Shown here: piece by piece, positions 23,695 to 35,660 of the stretch
Layout of the letters: every line of letters begins with the position of its first letter
Position numbering within the stretch: position 1 is the first letter of the stretch
Assembly: GCA_951804985.1 (NCBI GenBank)
Contig: OX638132.1
Coordinates: forward strand, 86,122,696-86,186,695
DNA from: Dryomyza anilis
Lineage: Eukaryota > Arthropoda > Insecta > Diptera > Dryomyzidae
Length of the DNA stretch: 64,000 nt
Reading direction: 5' to 3'
Program-made: the position numbers and the translations under genes
Notes under the pieces: generated by a model
Database searches by the model: none
What the model was told of the DNA's origin: nothing
Seen by the model: the letters and a program-made list of their open reading frames with translations, nothing else

Positions 23695-25080
23695 CAATTT
23701 AAAAACCCTTTACTTCCAGCATCAGAAAATAAAAATTTCGTGGTATTTTAGAATATCGGTGTACGTTCCATACATTTTTTAATAACGGTTCCAACAATCG
23801 AAACGGTTCCGATTCCGGTTCTTTGCGGTCCCCGACAGGTTCCGTTTTAAAAAATAAAACAGTATTAAAGTTATTTTTTAATTTTTTATAATTTGGACCA
23901 ATATTTTTAATATTCTAGTGTTAACATTGTCTTAAAAAAATCGCTCCGTCCGTATAGGTCCTGCATTGAGCTCAGCTCAAATTGTGTGAGAGAGTTCCGC
24001 ATATCTTCTTTAGAGCTCACGCCAAACTGTTATTATTAATAAAATATATTCAGAAACGCATTAATTGATATTTTTATATACGAACGCAAAGAAAAAAATC
24101 GTTTCTCACAGAATTATAAAATGTTACAGTTATTTTGTTTGTTTTTCTTTAGCTCAGTGTATATATATTTAATTTTATTCGATTTTTTGTAATCAATTAA
24201 TTTATAGTAACTGCAATCGACATATTCCGAAACGTAATAATTTGTTCAATTAAGTTATTCCTGTTTGTTATGAACGCGTTTCTAAGGTTATAGTGCTAAT
24301 ATTTACGGTATAAATATTCATGAAATTTTTGCATTTATACAATACAAAAAAAAAAAACAATTCCTATACTGCATAAACAGTTTACTGTATAAACTATTTT
24401 GTATATTAAATAGTTTTATATCAACTTTGTACAAGTTCTTTAAAAACAACACACAAAAATAATAATATATTAAATTATAATATAATTAAAAAGTTAATTG
24501 ATCTGGGGCTCAGTTCTTGAGTTAGTGCGCTTTTAATTTGATCGTTCGAATTTATTTAATTGGAAATAATTTTCAAAATACTCTCTACACATTTTAATTT
24601 ATAGCATAAGCAAAATTAATATAATAGATACGGAAATAAATTTCCATAAAGTATTTTTTGCGGTTTCATTTCAATATGCAATCGAAGTAGTTCTAAACTA
24701 GTTGTACAGGAAGCAGCCCTGATTGCTGACGTTTTTTTTTTAAATTGTATAAAACAAGATCAAAATAATTAATTCACATTTTATGCAGCAGAAATAAAAA
24801 TTTGTTTCCTCAATAAAACTGTTTCAAGAGAAATACTTCTTGATAATCGATCACTTCTCCTCTGAATATTAACCATACTATAACAATGAAATTGTAGTCA
24901 CTATAAACGAATTAAGTGTTTCTATTTGTTATAATATCTACATAAATAGAAAAGGCTTTTAATAGTGCTTTTTTATTTAAATACCAATTATTGTTTAAAT
25001 TATGCAATAACATAAAGGTTGAACAAGAAAAAGTATAAAATTCAAAAAAAAATATATCAACAACAAAGCTAACATTCACG
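23695..25080. other. AT-rich non-coding stretch
   Basis: Mostly AT-rich with A and T runs. Part of the left side (23940-24030) carries TGAGCTCAGCTCAAA and GAGAGTTCCG words that faintly resemble the SINE body, too diverged to call. Confidence 0.3.
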
Positions 25081-25084
25081 GTAC

Positions 25085-25301
25085 ACGACTATCTGACTGA
25101 ACTCATCTCGACTGAATTTTTTATTTTTTTTAATTTACGTTGCAACTGCAAATGTAAACAGTGGCTTTGCGTGTTTTACGCTATATGTTCGTTCGTTGGG
25201 TCAGTCATTCAGTCAGTCAGTCAGTCGGTCGGTCGGTTGGCCTGTCGGTCGGTCGCCAATCATGGCGAATCATCATCGGTGCAACAACATGTTTTCCCAG
25301 A
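25085..25301 (+). promoter_or_regulatory. Putative alternative first exon with TCAGT array
   Basis: A GC-richer patch has TCAGT repeated at four- to eight-base spacing (25200-25230, then a GGTC series to 25253) followed by coding-like but unassigned sequence. It ends CCCAGA followed by GTAAGT at 25302-25307, a consensus donor. TCAGTY is the fly initiator consensus, so the array could be a cluster of start sites. The downstream patch to 25460 remains GC-rich. Confidence 0.4.
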
Positions 25302-25568
25302 GTAAGTAGTTACTGGTGTTTTTTTGTGGCGGCACACACGGAAGCGCCTCCGTCGACTCACTAGACTACTTGCCGTGGATGCACTGCACTGGTGGCCGGC
25401 TGGCTCACTGACTAAGCAAGTTAAGCTGCACACTTTGCGGCGCTATGTTGTGTCTCTGTGAGAAACGAAGTAGAAGTAACGATAACCGTAAATATTTACC
25501 TACCATATACACCGAAAAAAAACAATTTGGGACTGTAGTAAAAACCTTTTAAAACGTATACATCAAAT

Positions 25569-26456
25569 CACAGAAAAAAAATATTAAACGTAAATATAGC
25601 AATTGAGATTAATCGATACAAAATAATTAATTCTATTAATATAATTAATTGGATATACGAATTATTTAATAGTATATACTACACATCCTTTCTCTGTTGG
25701 TGTATATGCTAAATATCGTCGTTGTAGAACGAAAAGTCACCAAATATATTTTCAAAATGCCAAATATTCGTTTACAAAAATCTTTATATATCAATCAATT
25801 TTTAATAGATGATTTTAATTCTTTTGATATTTCAACTTTAATAATATTACTCAACAAACTCGAAATTTAAGTTTTTCATAAAAATGTATTTGGTTTATCA
25901 ATGACTATATATGCATATTTATCATATACACCAACAGAAAGTTTTAGAGGCACTACAAACTTTTGCAGCCACACAAAGTCCACAGTCCTAAGTTCATTAT
26001 ACAGTATTACAGGTACTGTTGTACCGATCTTATTTTACATTGGTTTATCGCAACGTGTGCTTGCCTATTCGGTTCGTCAGGCCGTTTTTCCGGCTTCTAG
26101 ACTTATCATGACTACTTTCTTATATGTGTTTAACATTTTCCTTTCATTATACATAGCTTTATGGTGACATGAACGTGCTTCAAACTTCAAATAATAAGTA
26201 GTAAAATAAAACAAAATAAATATGAAATAAAATTATGAATAAGCAATATAATATGTATAAATAAAATTAAATTAAATAAAAGTGACAAATTAAAAAAAAT
26301 TTCATCGGATGTGTTAATTTTTTAAAATTTTGTTCAATTTATTTATTAATTAATATAATTAAATATTTAATCAGTACAATGAAATGTCGAAGCAATTAAA
26401 AATTAATTGTATTGATAAATATTTTTGCTATATTTACAGATATATTTCTTTCTGTG
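25569..26456. mobile_element. 888-bp TIR element with CACAGAAA ends, containing a second element
   Basis: The left end CACAGAAAAAAAATATT...GTAAATATAGCAA is answered on the right by TTGCTATATTTACAG...TTTCTTTCTGTG. Inside is a truncated MITE (25713-25894) bracketed by an inverted pair, TTGGTGTATATG at about 25698-25709 and CATATACACCAA at about 25920-25931. An 88-codon open frame at 25901-26167 follows; its product is not recognised. A related one-ended fragment lies at 30093. Confidence 0.6.
25713..25894 (+). mobile_element. Truncated MITE (ATATCGTCGTTGTAGAACG family)
   Basis: The left terminus and internal sequence align with the 265-bp copy at 21642, but the sequence stops matching after AAAATGTATTTGGT, so the right terminus is missing and an internal ~40-bp piece is also lost. 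Confidence 0.75.
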
Positions 26457-26970
26457 TACGATATATAATTTTACGATAACTAAAGATTCATATTTTCATA
26501 ATTTGCAATCATAAAAGGTACGAAATGGAAATAACAGGATATTTATTTCAAATAGTTTTTATGTTTGTAAGATTTTTAACTGCATCAACAAAAGTTAATT
26601 TTAAAAATCGAAAGTTGTTCTCCACCTTTAACAACTATTCGAAATTTTGCAATAAAATGAAAATATTTTAAATAAAATTTAATTTCTACTACTTATAAAG
26701 CCTCTTCTTATTAATGGTATATTTAATATATCTTTGCATTAAGTTATTAATACAAAATTTATAACATTTACCTTATAAATACCACCGCCTTGATTATTTT
26801 CATTCAAAAATGTGATTAATTAATCATTTGGAATATGGGTCGTATGAGTGACATTTGTAAAATATTAAAAAGCATTTTAAAATTTTAAACGAATTGATCC
26901 AGAAAAACTGTAAAACACGTGTATTTTATTTATTAGCGTATTTTAAGAATAAAGTTTAATTTTGTCGTAC

Positions 26971-27361
26971 CCCAGTATGCCATTCGTATCGATATCGTTA
27001 CGAGATCAATGCGAGTAGATGGAGAAATCACACGAGACGTTCTCGTAACGATATCGAGCGTCAAATTGGACCAAGATGGTAGGTAGATATCGAAACATTT
27101 TGTCGGAGTTTTCTCTATACGAGATATTTTTCGAAATCGGCACGATATCGAAGAAAAAAATGATCAAAGTTCGAGATTGCTGCGAAAAATATTGCGATAT
27201 CGATTTGATAAATCTTTAAATATCGTATCTTGTCAAAGAATTTGAATGTACGAAAATTTTTAAAAATTAGAATCGAGAATGCAACGAGATCGAACTTTTT
27301 TATCGAAGTTATTCGAGAAAGCTTCGAGGCATCGAAGGTTTCCGAGACATGGCAGACTGGG
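26971..27361. mobile_element. 391-bp MITE with CCCAGTATGCCAT ends, copy 1
   Basis: CCCAGTATGCCAT at the left is inverted as ATGGCAGACTGGG at the right, one mismatch. The interior is rich in ATCGATATCG-like palindromic words (GATATCG, TCGTAACGATATCGAG) and carries no transposase. A second copy is at 40768-41137. Confidence 0.8.
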
Positions 27362-27429
27362 ACGGTGTAAACAATTGTTTTTCATTAAACTAAAAATAAA
27401 TAATCTAAATTTTTTGAAAATTGTAATAA

Positions 27430-28055
27430 AAAACCAGTTGGGAAGGTTAGATCACATGGGAAATATCAAAATTATAGTCGGTCTAAGCCGACTATAAATA
27501 CCCTACACATATGTGTGGTTATCATTCAAAGTGGTATATAGGTCACCAGGGTATATAAATCCTGAAAATAACTACAAACTTTCAATCGCTGAAGAATTTC
27601 CGTTCATTTGATACCCATATTTACAAATGGATAGGTGTACCGAATTTAAATTTTTTTTTGGAAACCACAAGTCGTTTCGCGGGAAAACATTATTTCCATG
27701 TATTTGAGCATGAAGTCAATATATATTTGACCAAAAAAGTTTACCTAAGCACGTATACAGTAAAACTAAACTGTAGATGTAAATTTTATATATGTTATTT
27801 GAATGTAAATGGTCAGATCACAGGTCACAATGGACCGATATGCTTCTCACATACAGCGTAGGTATATAAGTAATCTAAATTATGAGTTTTATTTATCTAA
27901 CTCTTCAATTGTTTAAGTAGTAGGGATTTCAACAGACAGAAGGTCATGCTGATCAAGAATATATATACTTTTCCGGAGATGCTTCCTTCTGGGTGTTACA
28001 AACGGCGTACCAAATTGAATATACCCTTTCACTCTTAGTGTAGGGTATAAAAAAA
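27430..28055 (+). mobile_element. mini-me/DINE-1-type Helentron copy, microsatellite lost
   Basis: It starts AACCAGTTGGGAAGGTTAGA and ends CACTCTTAGTGTAGGGTATA, and aligns along its length with 36374-37107. A subterminal hairpin ATAGTCGGTC...GCCGACTAT near 27474 and the core GCTGATCAAGAATATATATA near 27949 are present. At the GTCY position only ACAGACAG remains and the adjoining CGCTAAATCGACTCAGG core is deleted. Confidence 0.8.
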
Positions 28056-28644
28056 AACAAAGTAATAGGTTTCAATTAATTTAGTTTGATTGTCCCTCCG
28101 TTTGTTTAAAGTGGTATTGAGTGAGTCAAAAGAGGGCGGAAAGTAAAATACCTGCAATTTTTAGGTTCATTTCCGCAAAAAATGTGGATCAATGTGGAGG
28201 GTTTAGTTTAACTACATTTTTTTTTCACTGTGAATTTTTGAATTTTTGTCAACCAACCCATTAAGAGCACCGTTGTACGTGAATTTTGTAACCACTTGTC
28301 GCACGCATCGCAGCATTATGAGTAACGTGTTTTTTGTTTTTGTTTACCTTGAAAATATTTTGCGAGCGAAGGAACAGCAATGAAGGCGATGAAATCAGTT
28401 TTGGGATTTTACTTAAAATACTTCATTTGAAGTCTGAAGGTGAAAATAATGTGTGGTTTTGTTTGGGTATAATTGTGACATGTTATGCTTCAGTCATCGA
28501 TCATTAATTTGATGATAACTTATTTTACGGTTGACAATTAAATGGACCGTATAGGGAATACAACTATTCAACTAACAAAACTATATAGATTATGGTTTCA
28601 GTTAATCTATAATGTTATAAAAATGATAGTATATTTAATAAAAG

Positions 28645-29021
28645 CCCTGCAAACCATTTGTCGATAATTTTAAAACTCGATATATTAATGATAAATTTTT
28701 GATATAAATCTCAAAGTATTTGAAATTTGAATTCTATGTTTTTTTTAGTATTTCTGTTAAAAAAATAAAATTTTCTGAACAAATAAAATTTGTTTATCGG
28801 AAATAAATCGATTTACAATACCATTTCGATATCTATAGTGGCAAAACAACGATATCGTTATAGAAAGTTCGATTTTTTATCGAAAACCCTATCATTCTCG
28901 TATCATTTTAGCTTATCGAAAACCCTATCATTCTCGTATCATTTTAGCTTATCAAAAACGTTCATTTTGAGCTACAAACGATATCTTTCGATATCGTAAA
29001 AATATCGTTTGGTTTGCTTGG
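28645..29021. mobile_element. 377-bp MITE with GCAAACC termini
   Basis: CCCTGCAAACCATTTGTCGATA-like sequence at the left is answered by ATATCGTTTGGTTTGCTTGG at the right. A 36-bp internal segment, 28877-28912, is duplicated exactly at 28913-28948 (starts TTATCGAAAACCCTATCATT). A right-end fragment of the same family lies at 40545-40696. Confidence 0.7.
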
Positions 29022-29589
29022 AACAAATATATTAACAACGAAATTGTTGTTTTTGTCGTTAAAAATATCTAGTTGATATCGAAAAAAATTTAATAATCAA
29101 ATATTTTGTGTTCGTAAATTTTTGATTTTTCACAAAAAATTCAATATCAGAATTTTGTAAGTTCCATAGAATTAAGTTATAGAATTCAAAAATGATCTTC
29201 AAAAGGTTTGCGGGGTTATTTAATAATAACAATAATCAAGTTGCTTTCTTTATTAGTATTATTATATAAAACTGAATCTTGATGATTTAAATAATTTTGG
29301 AATATTTCAAACTTCATTTAAAATTTTATTGGAGTCTTCACTCCCACACATTCGACCTTCGCGTCAACGCCTACTGGACTCTACTATATATGATCAAAAT
29401 GTGTTTCTTTGTATTTCACACTTTATATTTTTATTTTTCTACATCTTATTTTTCTCTACTTTTCCTCATCCACCAATTTAATTTTTAAACACCATCCACT
29501 CCATCGACTTCCTTCGCGCTCAGATTTCAACTTGAATTAAAGTCGTTGACTTAAATTGAACTCGACAACATTTTTTTTTATTTTTTGGT

Positions 29590-29995
29590 TTTATGTTGCT
29601 GTGAATATTGTTGTTGTTGTTGTTGTCAACATTCATGCTCAACAAAGTACAACAACAAATGAGCTGGTTTTGTTGTAATTCGCGCGTGCTTCAGCAACAT
29701 CGCTGAGAAGATCGTTTGTTGTCGACGATGCTACTGACCTGCAGCAACATTCGTAACAACGTAAGCAACAACAGTGGTCTGCACAACAACAAATTTGTTC
29801 ATGACATTCAAAAATTTCAAGCGCAACAACGGCATCAGCAGCAGCAACAAACCTTGGAATTTTTGTTCGTACATCTAATGTCAGCAGCAGCAGCAGTTGC
29901 AGTAGTAGCAACAACAATGAGAACAAAAATATTGCTACAGCAACGCGTGTTGCAATTGTTTTTTGTGTTGCTGTTGCAAATTTGCGCCAATTGCT
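29590..29995 (+). repeat. CAA/CAG triplet-rich region
   Basis: Runs and scattered copies of GTT/CAA and CAG/CTG triplets, for example five TTG triplets near 29607 and CAGCAGCAGCAGCAG near 29885. Open frames on both strands (29639-29926 minus, 29716-29997 plus) exist only because of triplet bias. Such opa-like tracts are common in fly 5' UTRs, enhancers and coding regions; no splice-supported exon is visible. Confidence 0.6.
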
Positions 29996-30092
29996 AAATA
30001 GTGTTGTTTGAAGGTTGTTGCGCGTTAATTTTGTTTTTAAACCCTACACTAAATGTGAAAGGATATACACTTTGTTCAACTGTTTGTTATAC

Positions 30093-30400
30093 ACAGAAAA
30101 AATATATGTGTAAATATAGCAACAAATTTGATCAATACAATTAATTTTTAATTGATTCATCGCCGATGCGACATTCAATTAAATTGATTAAATAGTTAAT
30201 CATCTTAATCAATAAAATAACAGAAAAAAACAAAAAGTTACATCAATACAATTAAATAAGTTGATGAAACGACAATGGAATAATTGTATTGATTTAATAT
30301 TTAATCATCATAATTAATAAAATAATAGAAAAAACAAAAAGTTACATAATACAAATAAATAATTTGCTGAAACGACTAATTAATTAATTGCATTAACAAT
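30093..30400. mobile_element. One-ended fragment of the CACAGAAA element plus a tandem copy
   Basis: CACAGAAAAAATATATGTGT and AAATATAGCAA match the termini of 25569-26456. A ~115-bp unit (ATTAATAAAATAA(T/C)AGAAAAAA, CAAAAAGTTACAT, GAAACGAC) is then present twice, from about 30205 and about 30318. Confidence 0.5.
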
Positions 30401-30950
30401 CGCCGTTGCTGAGCACACGACGCGGCGTCACGATGCGAACTTGCAGCGAATGAACGCCGGCAAACAAGCAAACGATGGAATTTTTGTTTTGCGCGTTTAG
30501 TTGCGCGCATATTATTCCCATTTGGTATATGCGAAGATACACACTTATAGAGCTTGATCATCCTCTACGTGTGAGGTCAAAAATGGTGGTGATGGCAATG
30601 GTTGCATATTTAATTATGCTCCAGGGCTTCATCATCAGAAAAGTATATGTTATGTACTTTCAATTGAATTTATAACATTATTTTTTAATTAACTGAATGA
30701 GAATTATAAAGACTGTGAAAATAATAAAAATACTTTTAAAAGGTCTACCATATCAATTTAATAGTTTGCTATTTATGCAAAGTCCTTAATTGGTATATTT
30801 TTGGAAGCAAATCACATTTTTAGCGAATGTGTTTGTTAAATACTTAAGAACTCGTTATTAGACCAGTTAATGGTACACAATTATTTATCGTTGCTGTATT
30901 TACGTCGATTATTTTTTTTTCTATTTACGCAAGAGGTGTGTCAGATATAT
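30401..30950. other. Non-coding stretch with a short GC-rich patch
   Basis: 30400-30500 is GC-richer (CACACGACGCGGCGTCACGATG). No donor or core promoter pair is evident. The remainder is AT-rich. Confidence 0.3.
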
Positions 30951-30954
30951 GAAA

Positions 30955-31135
30955 TTATATATTCTTGATCACTTCGAGTTTCTGAGTCGATATAGCGATG
31001 TTCGTCTGTCTGTCTATCTCTATGTCTGTTGAAATCAGGAGTACAGTAAAACAGAAAGAGTTAAATCAATGAAATTTAGAACTTAGATTACTTGAATATC
31101 TACGCTTGCTGTTATTAGAAATGGGCGTGATTGGT
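30955..31135 (-). mobile_element. mini-me/DINE-1 relic
   Basis: In minus orientation it keeps TATATATTCTTGATCA, CTGAGTCGATATAGCGATGT, a short GTCTGTCTGTCTATC microsatellite and TGTTGAAATC, the same order as in the complete copies. Ends are lost. Confidence 0.6.
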
Positions 31136-32600
31136 TGACGATGACTTTAAATACGACAATATTTGTACATATATTTTTTTTATTTCTGTCAAATAATTTA
31201 TTTTATTAAAACCAATGAATTGATTTTAAAAGTTTGAATGTCATACCATAGATTAGCATTTTCTTATCATTTGATAAAACTTTTAGACTCATCGATCAGA
31301 AATTGTCGAATATATCATCTATTTTTAAAGCATATTATAGATTTAAAAAATAGATAATGAATTTCACTCTTAAAACATAACTCTACTTATCATCATATAA
31401 GTACTACAACTTTCTATTATTTAAATTACAATTGAATTTGAAACTTTTAATTTAAATGAAAATTTCACATTAAAAATATTGAATGTTTGATTATAATTTA
31501 AACATTTATTTTGAAAGTATTAAATTTGTTATTATGAAAATAAAACCATTAATGTTCTATATGTGAACTTCAAAAGGACTGCTTCAAGCCAAACTAAATT
31601 CCTTCTATAGTTATTTGTCAAACACTGAAGACGGGGTCTAACATGACCAGGTTATAATCTCTTTAAATATTCTGAGTGTCTCAGCTTCGAAGCCTGAGTT
31701 TAATTTGAATCTGCATGTTGTGTTTTTATATGAACACTTGATGTACAAAGAATTTGATACGACGCTGACATAATTCCCCAATCAAATAATATACCAAACT
31801 GATTAATATTTAAACGTTTAAAATACAAAAATATATATATTTTATATTCAACGGTCATGCACCCCATATTCCTGAATTAAAGTACTCTTACATGTGGCGA
31901 TTCGAGTCTTATCACTAAAAAGTAAAAATATATTTATAATAAATAATATGTTTTATACAAGAGCACAGAATAGAGATTTTTTGCGCCAATCTAAGTACTT
32001 TTTGTCCAAACAACTTATTGTGTTCTCTCAACCGCTAAGTCGGTTCTTATAGTGAATTTCATAATAGTTTTAAAACAATTTAGTACAGTTTTAGTACAAT
32101 TTGCAGTATGTATAGGCTAATATTTCAAACGCCATTCGAATACACGCCAAAAATTGTAGAAAATTCGCTCGATTAAATATAGAACAAATAAAATGAAATG
32201 AATGAAATTGGTTGTTACAACTAAATTTTTCGTTCTTCCAACCTCATGCCAAAAGAGCATTTTTTTGCGTGTTCGAAATTGCCCCTAATTTATTATCGTG
32301 TCCTAAAAATAACACAATAAAATTGATTTCAAATAGTTCATCACATGCAGAGAAAATATAAGTATGAGATGATTGTGACAAACAAACTGCAGAAGTAAAT
32401 GATTGCTGAGACTAAGTTTATTGTTCTAATAGTTTAATTTCAAAATATTTTTACTATTCTTTCAATTCCAATAAACATTTATGCTTGGAAATAATTGTAC
32501 GCTTACTCAAGCTTCACAAGTACATATGTGCTTTTCAGTATAAATAAACATTTCATAAATGTTTTTAAAACATGTGTTTTTTTATTTTGGATTTTCATAA
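31136..32600. other. AT-rich non-coding stretch
   Basis: No recognisable feature beyond simple AT-rich sequence. Confidence 0.35.
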
Positions 32601-32699
32601 ATTGTACATTATTTACACGTATATTTCAAAATGAAATGTACGTGTAAATGTGAAAAGCTGTAAAATTCTTCTGTACTCGAAAATATCCTTGCGATGACC

Positions 32700-33115
32700 T
32701 CTTCACTATGCGCATTTTCATTAGAACTCAAGAGTCTTATCGCACATAAGACGATAAGACAAGTACAACATTTTAAAAATAAAAAGGAGTTTAAAAACAT
32801 AAAAACGCACGTATATTCCAAATACACACAAAATCAGTTTGAAAATTATTTGGAAAAACGTGTATTTCAAAATAACATTCAAAATTGAAATCGACATTTA
32901 TAAAAATAATTATTAATCAAGAACTAAGTGAATATATTCCAAGTACTCTCAAAATGCGTTGAAAAGTATTTGGAAGAACGTGTATTTCAAAAACGTATTC
33001 AAAATTGGAATTGACATTTATAAAAATATTTATTAAACAAGAACTAAGTTAATATATTCCAAGTACTCTCAAAATGCGTTGAAAAGTATTTGGAAGAACA
33101 AGTGTTTCAAAAGAA
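32700..33115 (+). repeat. 120-bp tandem repeat, about three units
   Basis: TATATTCCAA-type words end at 32820, 32940 and 33060, exactly 120 bp apart, and each is followed by TCAAAATGCGTTGAAAAGTA-like and TATTTGGAAGAACGTGTATT-like sequence. Units two and three are about 95 percent alike; the first is more diverged. Confidence 0.85.
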
Positions 33116-34340
33116 TTTATTCAAGAAATTCAGAATATAACCGACATCCAATAAATACGTGTGAAAATAAAAATACGTAGGTTTTTTTATCAGGATTCTA
33201 GAAAACTTGTATAAACATAATTGGAAATAGATTCACAAATATTTTGATATTTGTAAATTCATTTGTGAAAATCAAAATACGTAAATTTTATGTAAATATT
33301 TTGATAATATTGTCGAAATTTATTTATTAGTATGTTAATTTCCAAACATGTTTACTATACGCTTATAAAAATGTTTATTGGGATGATTTCTGAAATATAT
33401 TATGAATGATTATTATGATTCGAATGCAAATGATTGCCAGAACAATTATGTTAATGATTGTAATTATATTCTGGCAATTATGCAACTGGTAATAATATTC
33501 TCAATGAAAAATACGCAAAGAAAGAGTTTCAGAAGAATAATATAATTAATTTCATGGTGTTTCTCTCTGGAAATTATTACTTCAAACATTTCATGCTTGC
33601 CACATACATAAAAACATGATATATTATACTTAACAATCATTGTTTTTCTCTGCATACAGTTAGGGTAATTTATAGTCGCTATAACTTTACACTTAGTCGA
33701 TGCTGTAAATTTGCTTGCGTAAATATTGCTATTTTTACACATTTTTATGAAATGCACTTTGACTTGAATGCAAATTAATTTATATTGATTTTATGCTGAT
33801 TTCATGTATATAATTATTTCTCTCTATTGATGTTACATGAATTCTGTTTAGAAAAAAAGTACAAATCAATTCGTTACAACTGAAATTGTAAATCAACAAT
33901 AGTCGGTTGCCTAATACTTAATTAATATTTAGTTGAATAAATTCATTGTTTGGCTTCAATTATTTATACTAGTAATTTTTGTAACTACATTTATCGCATT
34001 ATTTTCCAATATTTCCCTAGTAATTACTATACTTTAATACCATGTTCTTGTCACTATAATTAATTGCTAATCTATCAATGTGTATTTCAATTAATAACTG
34101 TTTTGTTTTATCTTATTTTCATTGCAGTTTTTTTTAAATACAAAATTTTGCGTTATTGGAATTGAGCATATAGTCGTCATTATCTAGCACCAACCAATTG
34201 TCAATAAATAAGGTAAGTTTTTTGCACGCTGTCATTTTCAAACACATATAGAATATAAAATTCGCGAAATGTCTGTTTGTTGAACTGCTATAAGTGAGCG
34301 CATATTTCATCCATATTTTATGCACAGACGAACGTACAGC
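33116..34340. other. AT-rich non-coding stretch
   Basis: No feature recognised. Confidence 0.35.
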
Positions 34341-34379
34341 ATTATAAATATTCTAATCTACTCGGTCAATTTGCAAAAA

Positions 34380-34590
34380 TCTGTATTTCATACATGTTCC
34401 GAGCTCACAGACTGACCGAACGACAGACAGACAAAGAGACGTCTGGTACCAACCGACGCGCCGCCTCGTTATGAGCGGAACTGTACGCTTATAACCCGAT
34501 CTTTATTATAGCTCGGGTTCAATGTCGTTTGTCAATTACATGTCTGACGACGATGATGTTGTACCTGACCGACCGGGCCCGTCTGCTCTG
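34380..34590 (+). other. GC-rich exon candidate with a 23-codon acidic reading frame
   Basis: This patch is clearly GC-richer than its surroundings. From ATG at 34522 the frame reads M-S-F-V-N-Y-M-S-D-D-D-D-V-V-P-D-R-P-G-P-S-A-L and meets CTG followed by GTATGT at 34591, a good donor. If it spliced straight to 39440 the frame would not match the elongase, so it would be an upstream reading frame, an exon of another transcript, or chance. The 5' side carries GACAGACAGAC and GACTGACCGAACG words, the complement of the TCAGTC/GTCGG words seen at other putative starts. Confidence 0.35.
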
Positions 34591-34961
34591 GTATGTGCTC
34601 CGAGTAAAAATTTCCTCTACGTGTTGTTATTTTGTATCCTTTTAATGGTGCGTTTTACGGTGCTTTTAACAGCTAGCTAGCTACTTAACTATAGTCACTA
34701 TTGTAATTTTCCGTTAAACCTTCGACTTTTAAATGCCTGTTTTGATTTTAAAATTATGCGAGTGCAATTAATTAAAATAACATAAAATAGAGAAGAAAAA
34801 ATGATCAAAACAATTTTAACATTGAAGATATTGAATGAATCATTTACATTTAAGCATTCTATACGATCAGATTTAATTACTTTTAATCATTTATGACTAT
34901 TGACGTTTTAATATTGTTGAACTGTTAAATGAAATTGTTGGTAGTACACTGGAAAAAAATA

Positions 34962-35190
34962 TCGTCGTTGTAGAACTAAAATTAACCAACTTTATTTTCA
35001 AAATGCTTATTGTTCATTTACAAAAATCTTTATATGTCTTTCAATTTTTGATCGATGGGCTCAATATTTGTACCGAATGATAAGAAAATATGAATCTATC
35101 AATTGGTATTTCAACTTTAAAAATGTATCAATTATTTTTTGTAATAACTACCAACAAAGTTGAAACTTAAGATTTAGAAAGTTTTCTACT
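34962..35190. mobile_element. Diverged MITE (ATATCGTCGTTGTAGAACG family)
   Basis: The left end ATATCGTCGTTGTAGAACTA and the internal words CATTTACAAAAATCTTTATATG and GATAAGAAAATATGAATCTAT align with 21642-21906. The right terminus is not recognisable. Confidence 0.65.
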
Positions 35191-35660
35191 CATTAACTTT
35201 TCAAGAAATACCCAAATTACACAATTTTTAGTTATTTTTTAGAATAAAATATTACAGAAATTAGTAGAAAAAAAGGCAAAATTACTTCTACTTAACTGTC
35301 CAGTAAAATTTTAATATAAAACAATTAAGGAAGATTAGGACACATGGGACATTTTTATAGTTGATGTAATAAAGTGAGTAAGTATTAGAAAGTTATAGTC
35401 GGAATAACTATTTTATTCAAAAATAAAATACGATCAAAAATTAAATAAAAAAAATTAAAAATATATTTTTGTGCGAAAAAAAATTACAAAAATTCTCCGA
35501 AATAAAAAAGTATCCGAAATAAAATTGTCTGAAAAAAATGTCCGGAATAAAACATAAAAATTGTCCAAAAAATATATAAAAATAAATTGTGTTAGTTTTA
35601 AATAAATTTTTTTTAAGTATAACTTTTTAGTAATAAATAGTAATTATAAATAAATACACA

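Noticed and set aside
28790..28999. Open frame with repeated S-L-S-K-T
   Set aside because: It comes from the 36-bp tandem duplication inside a MITE.
29639..29997. Gln/Leu-rich open frames on both strands
   Set aside because: They are produced by CAA/CAG triplets read in both directions; no start context, splice signals or non-repeat domain supports them.
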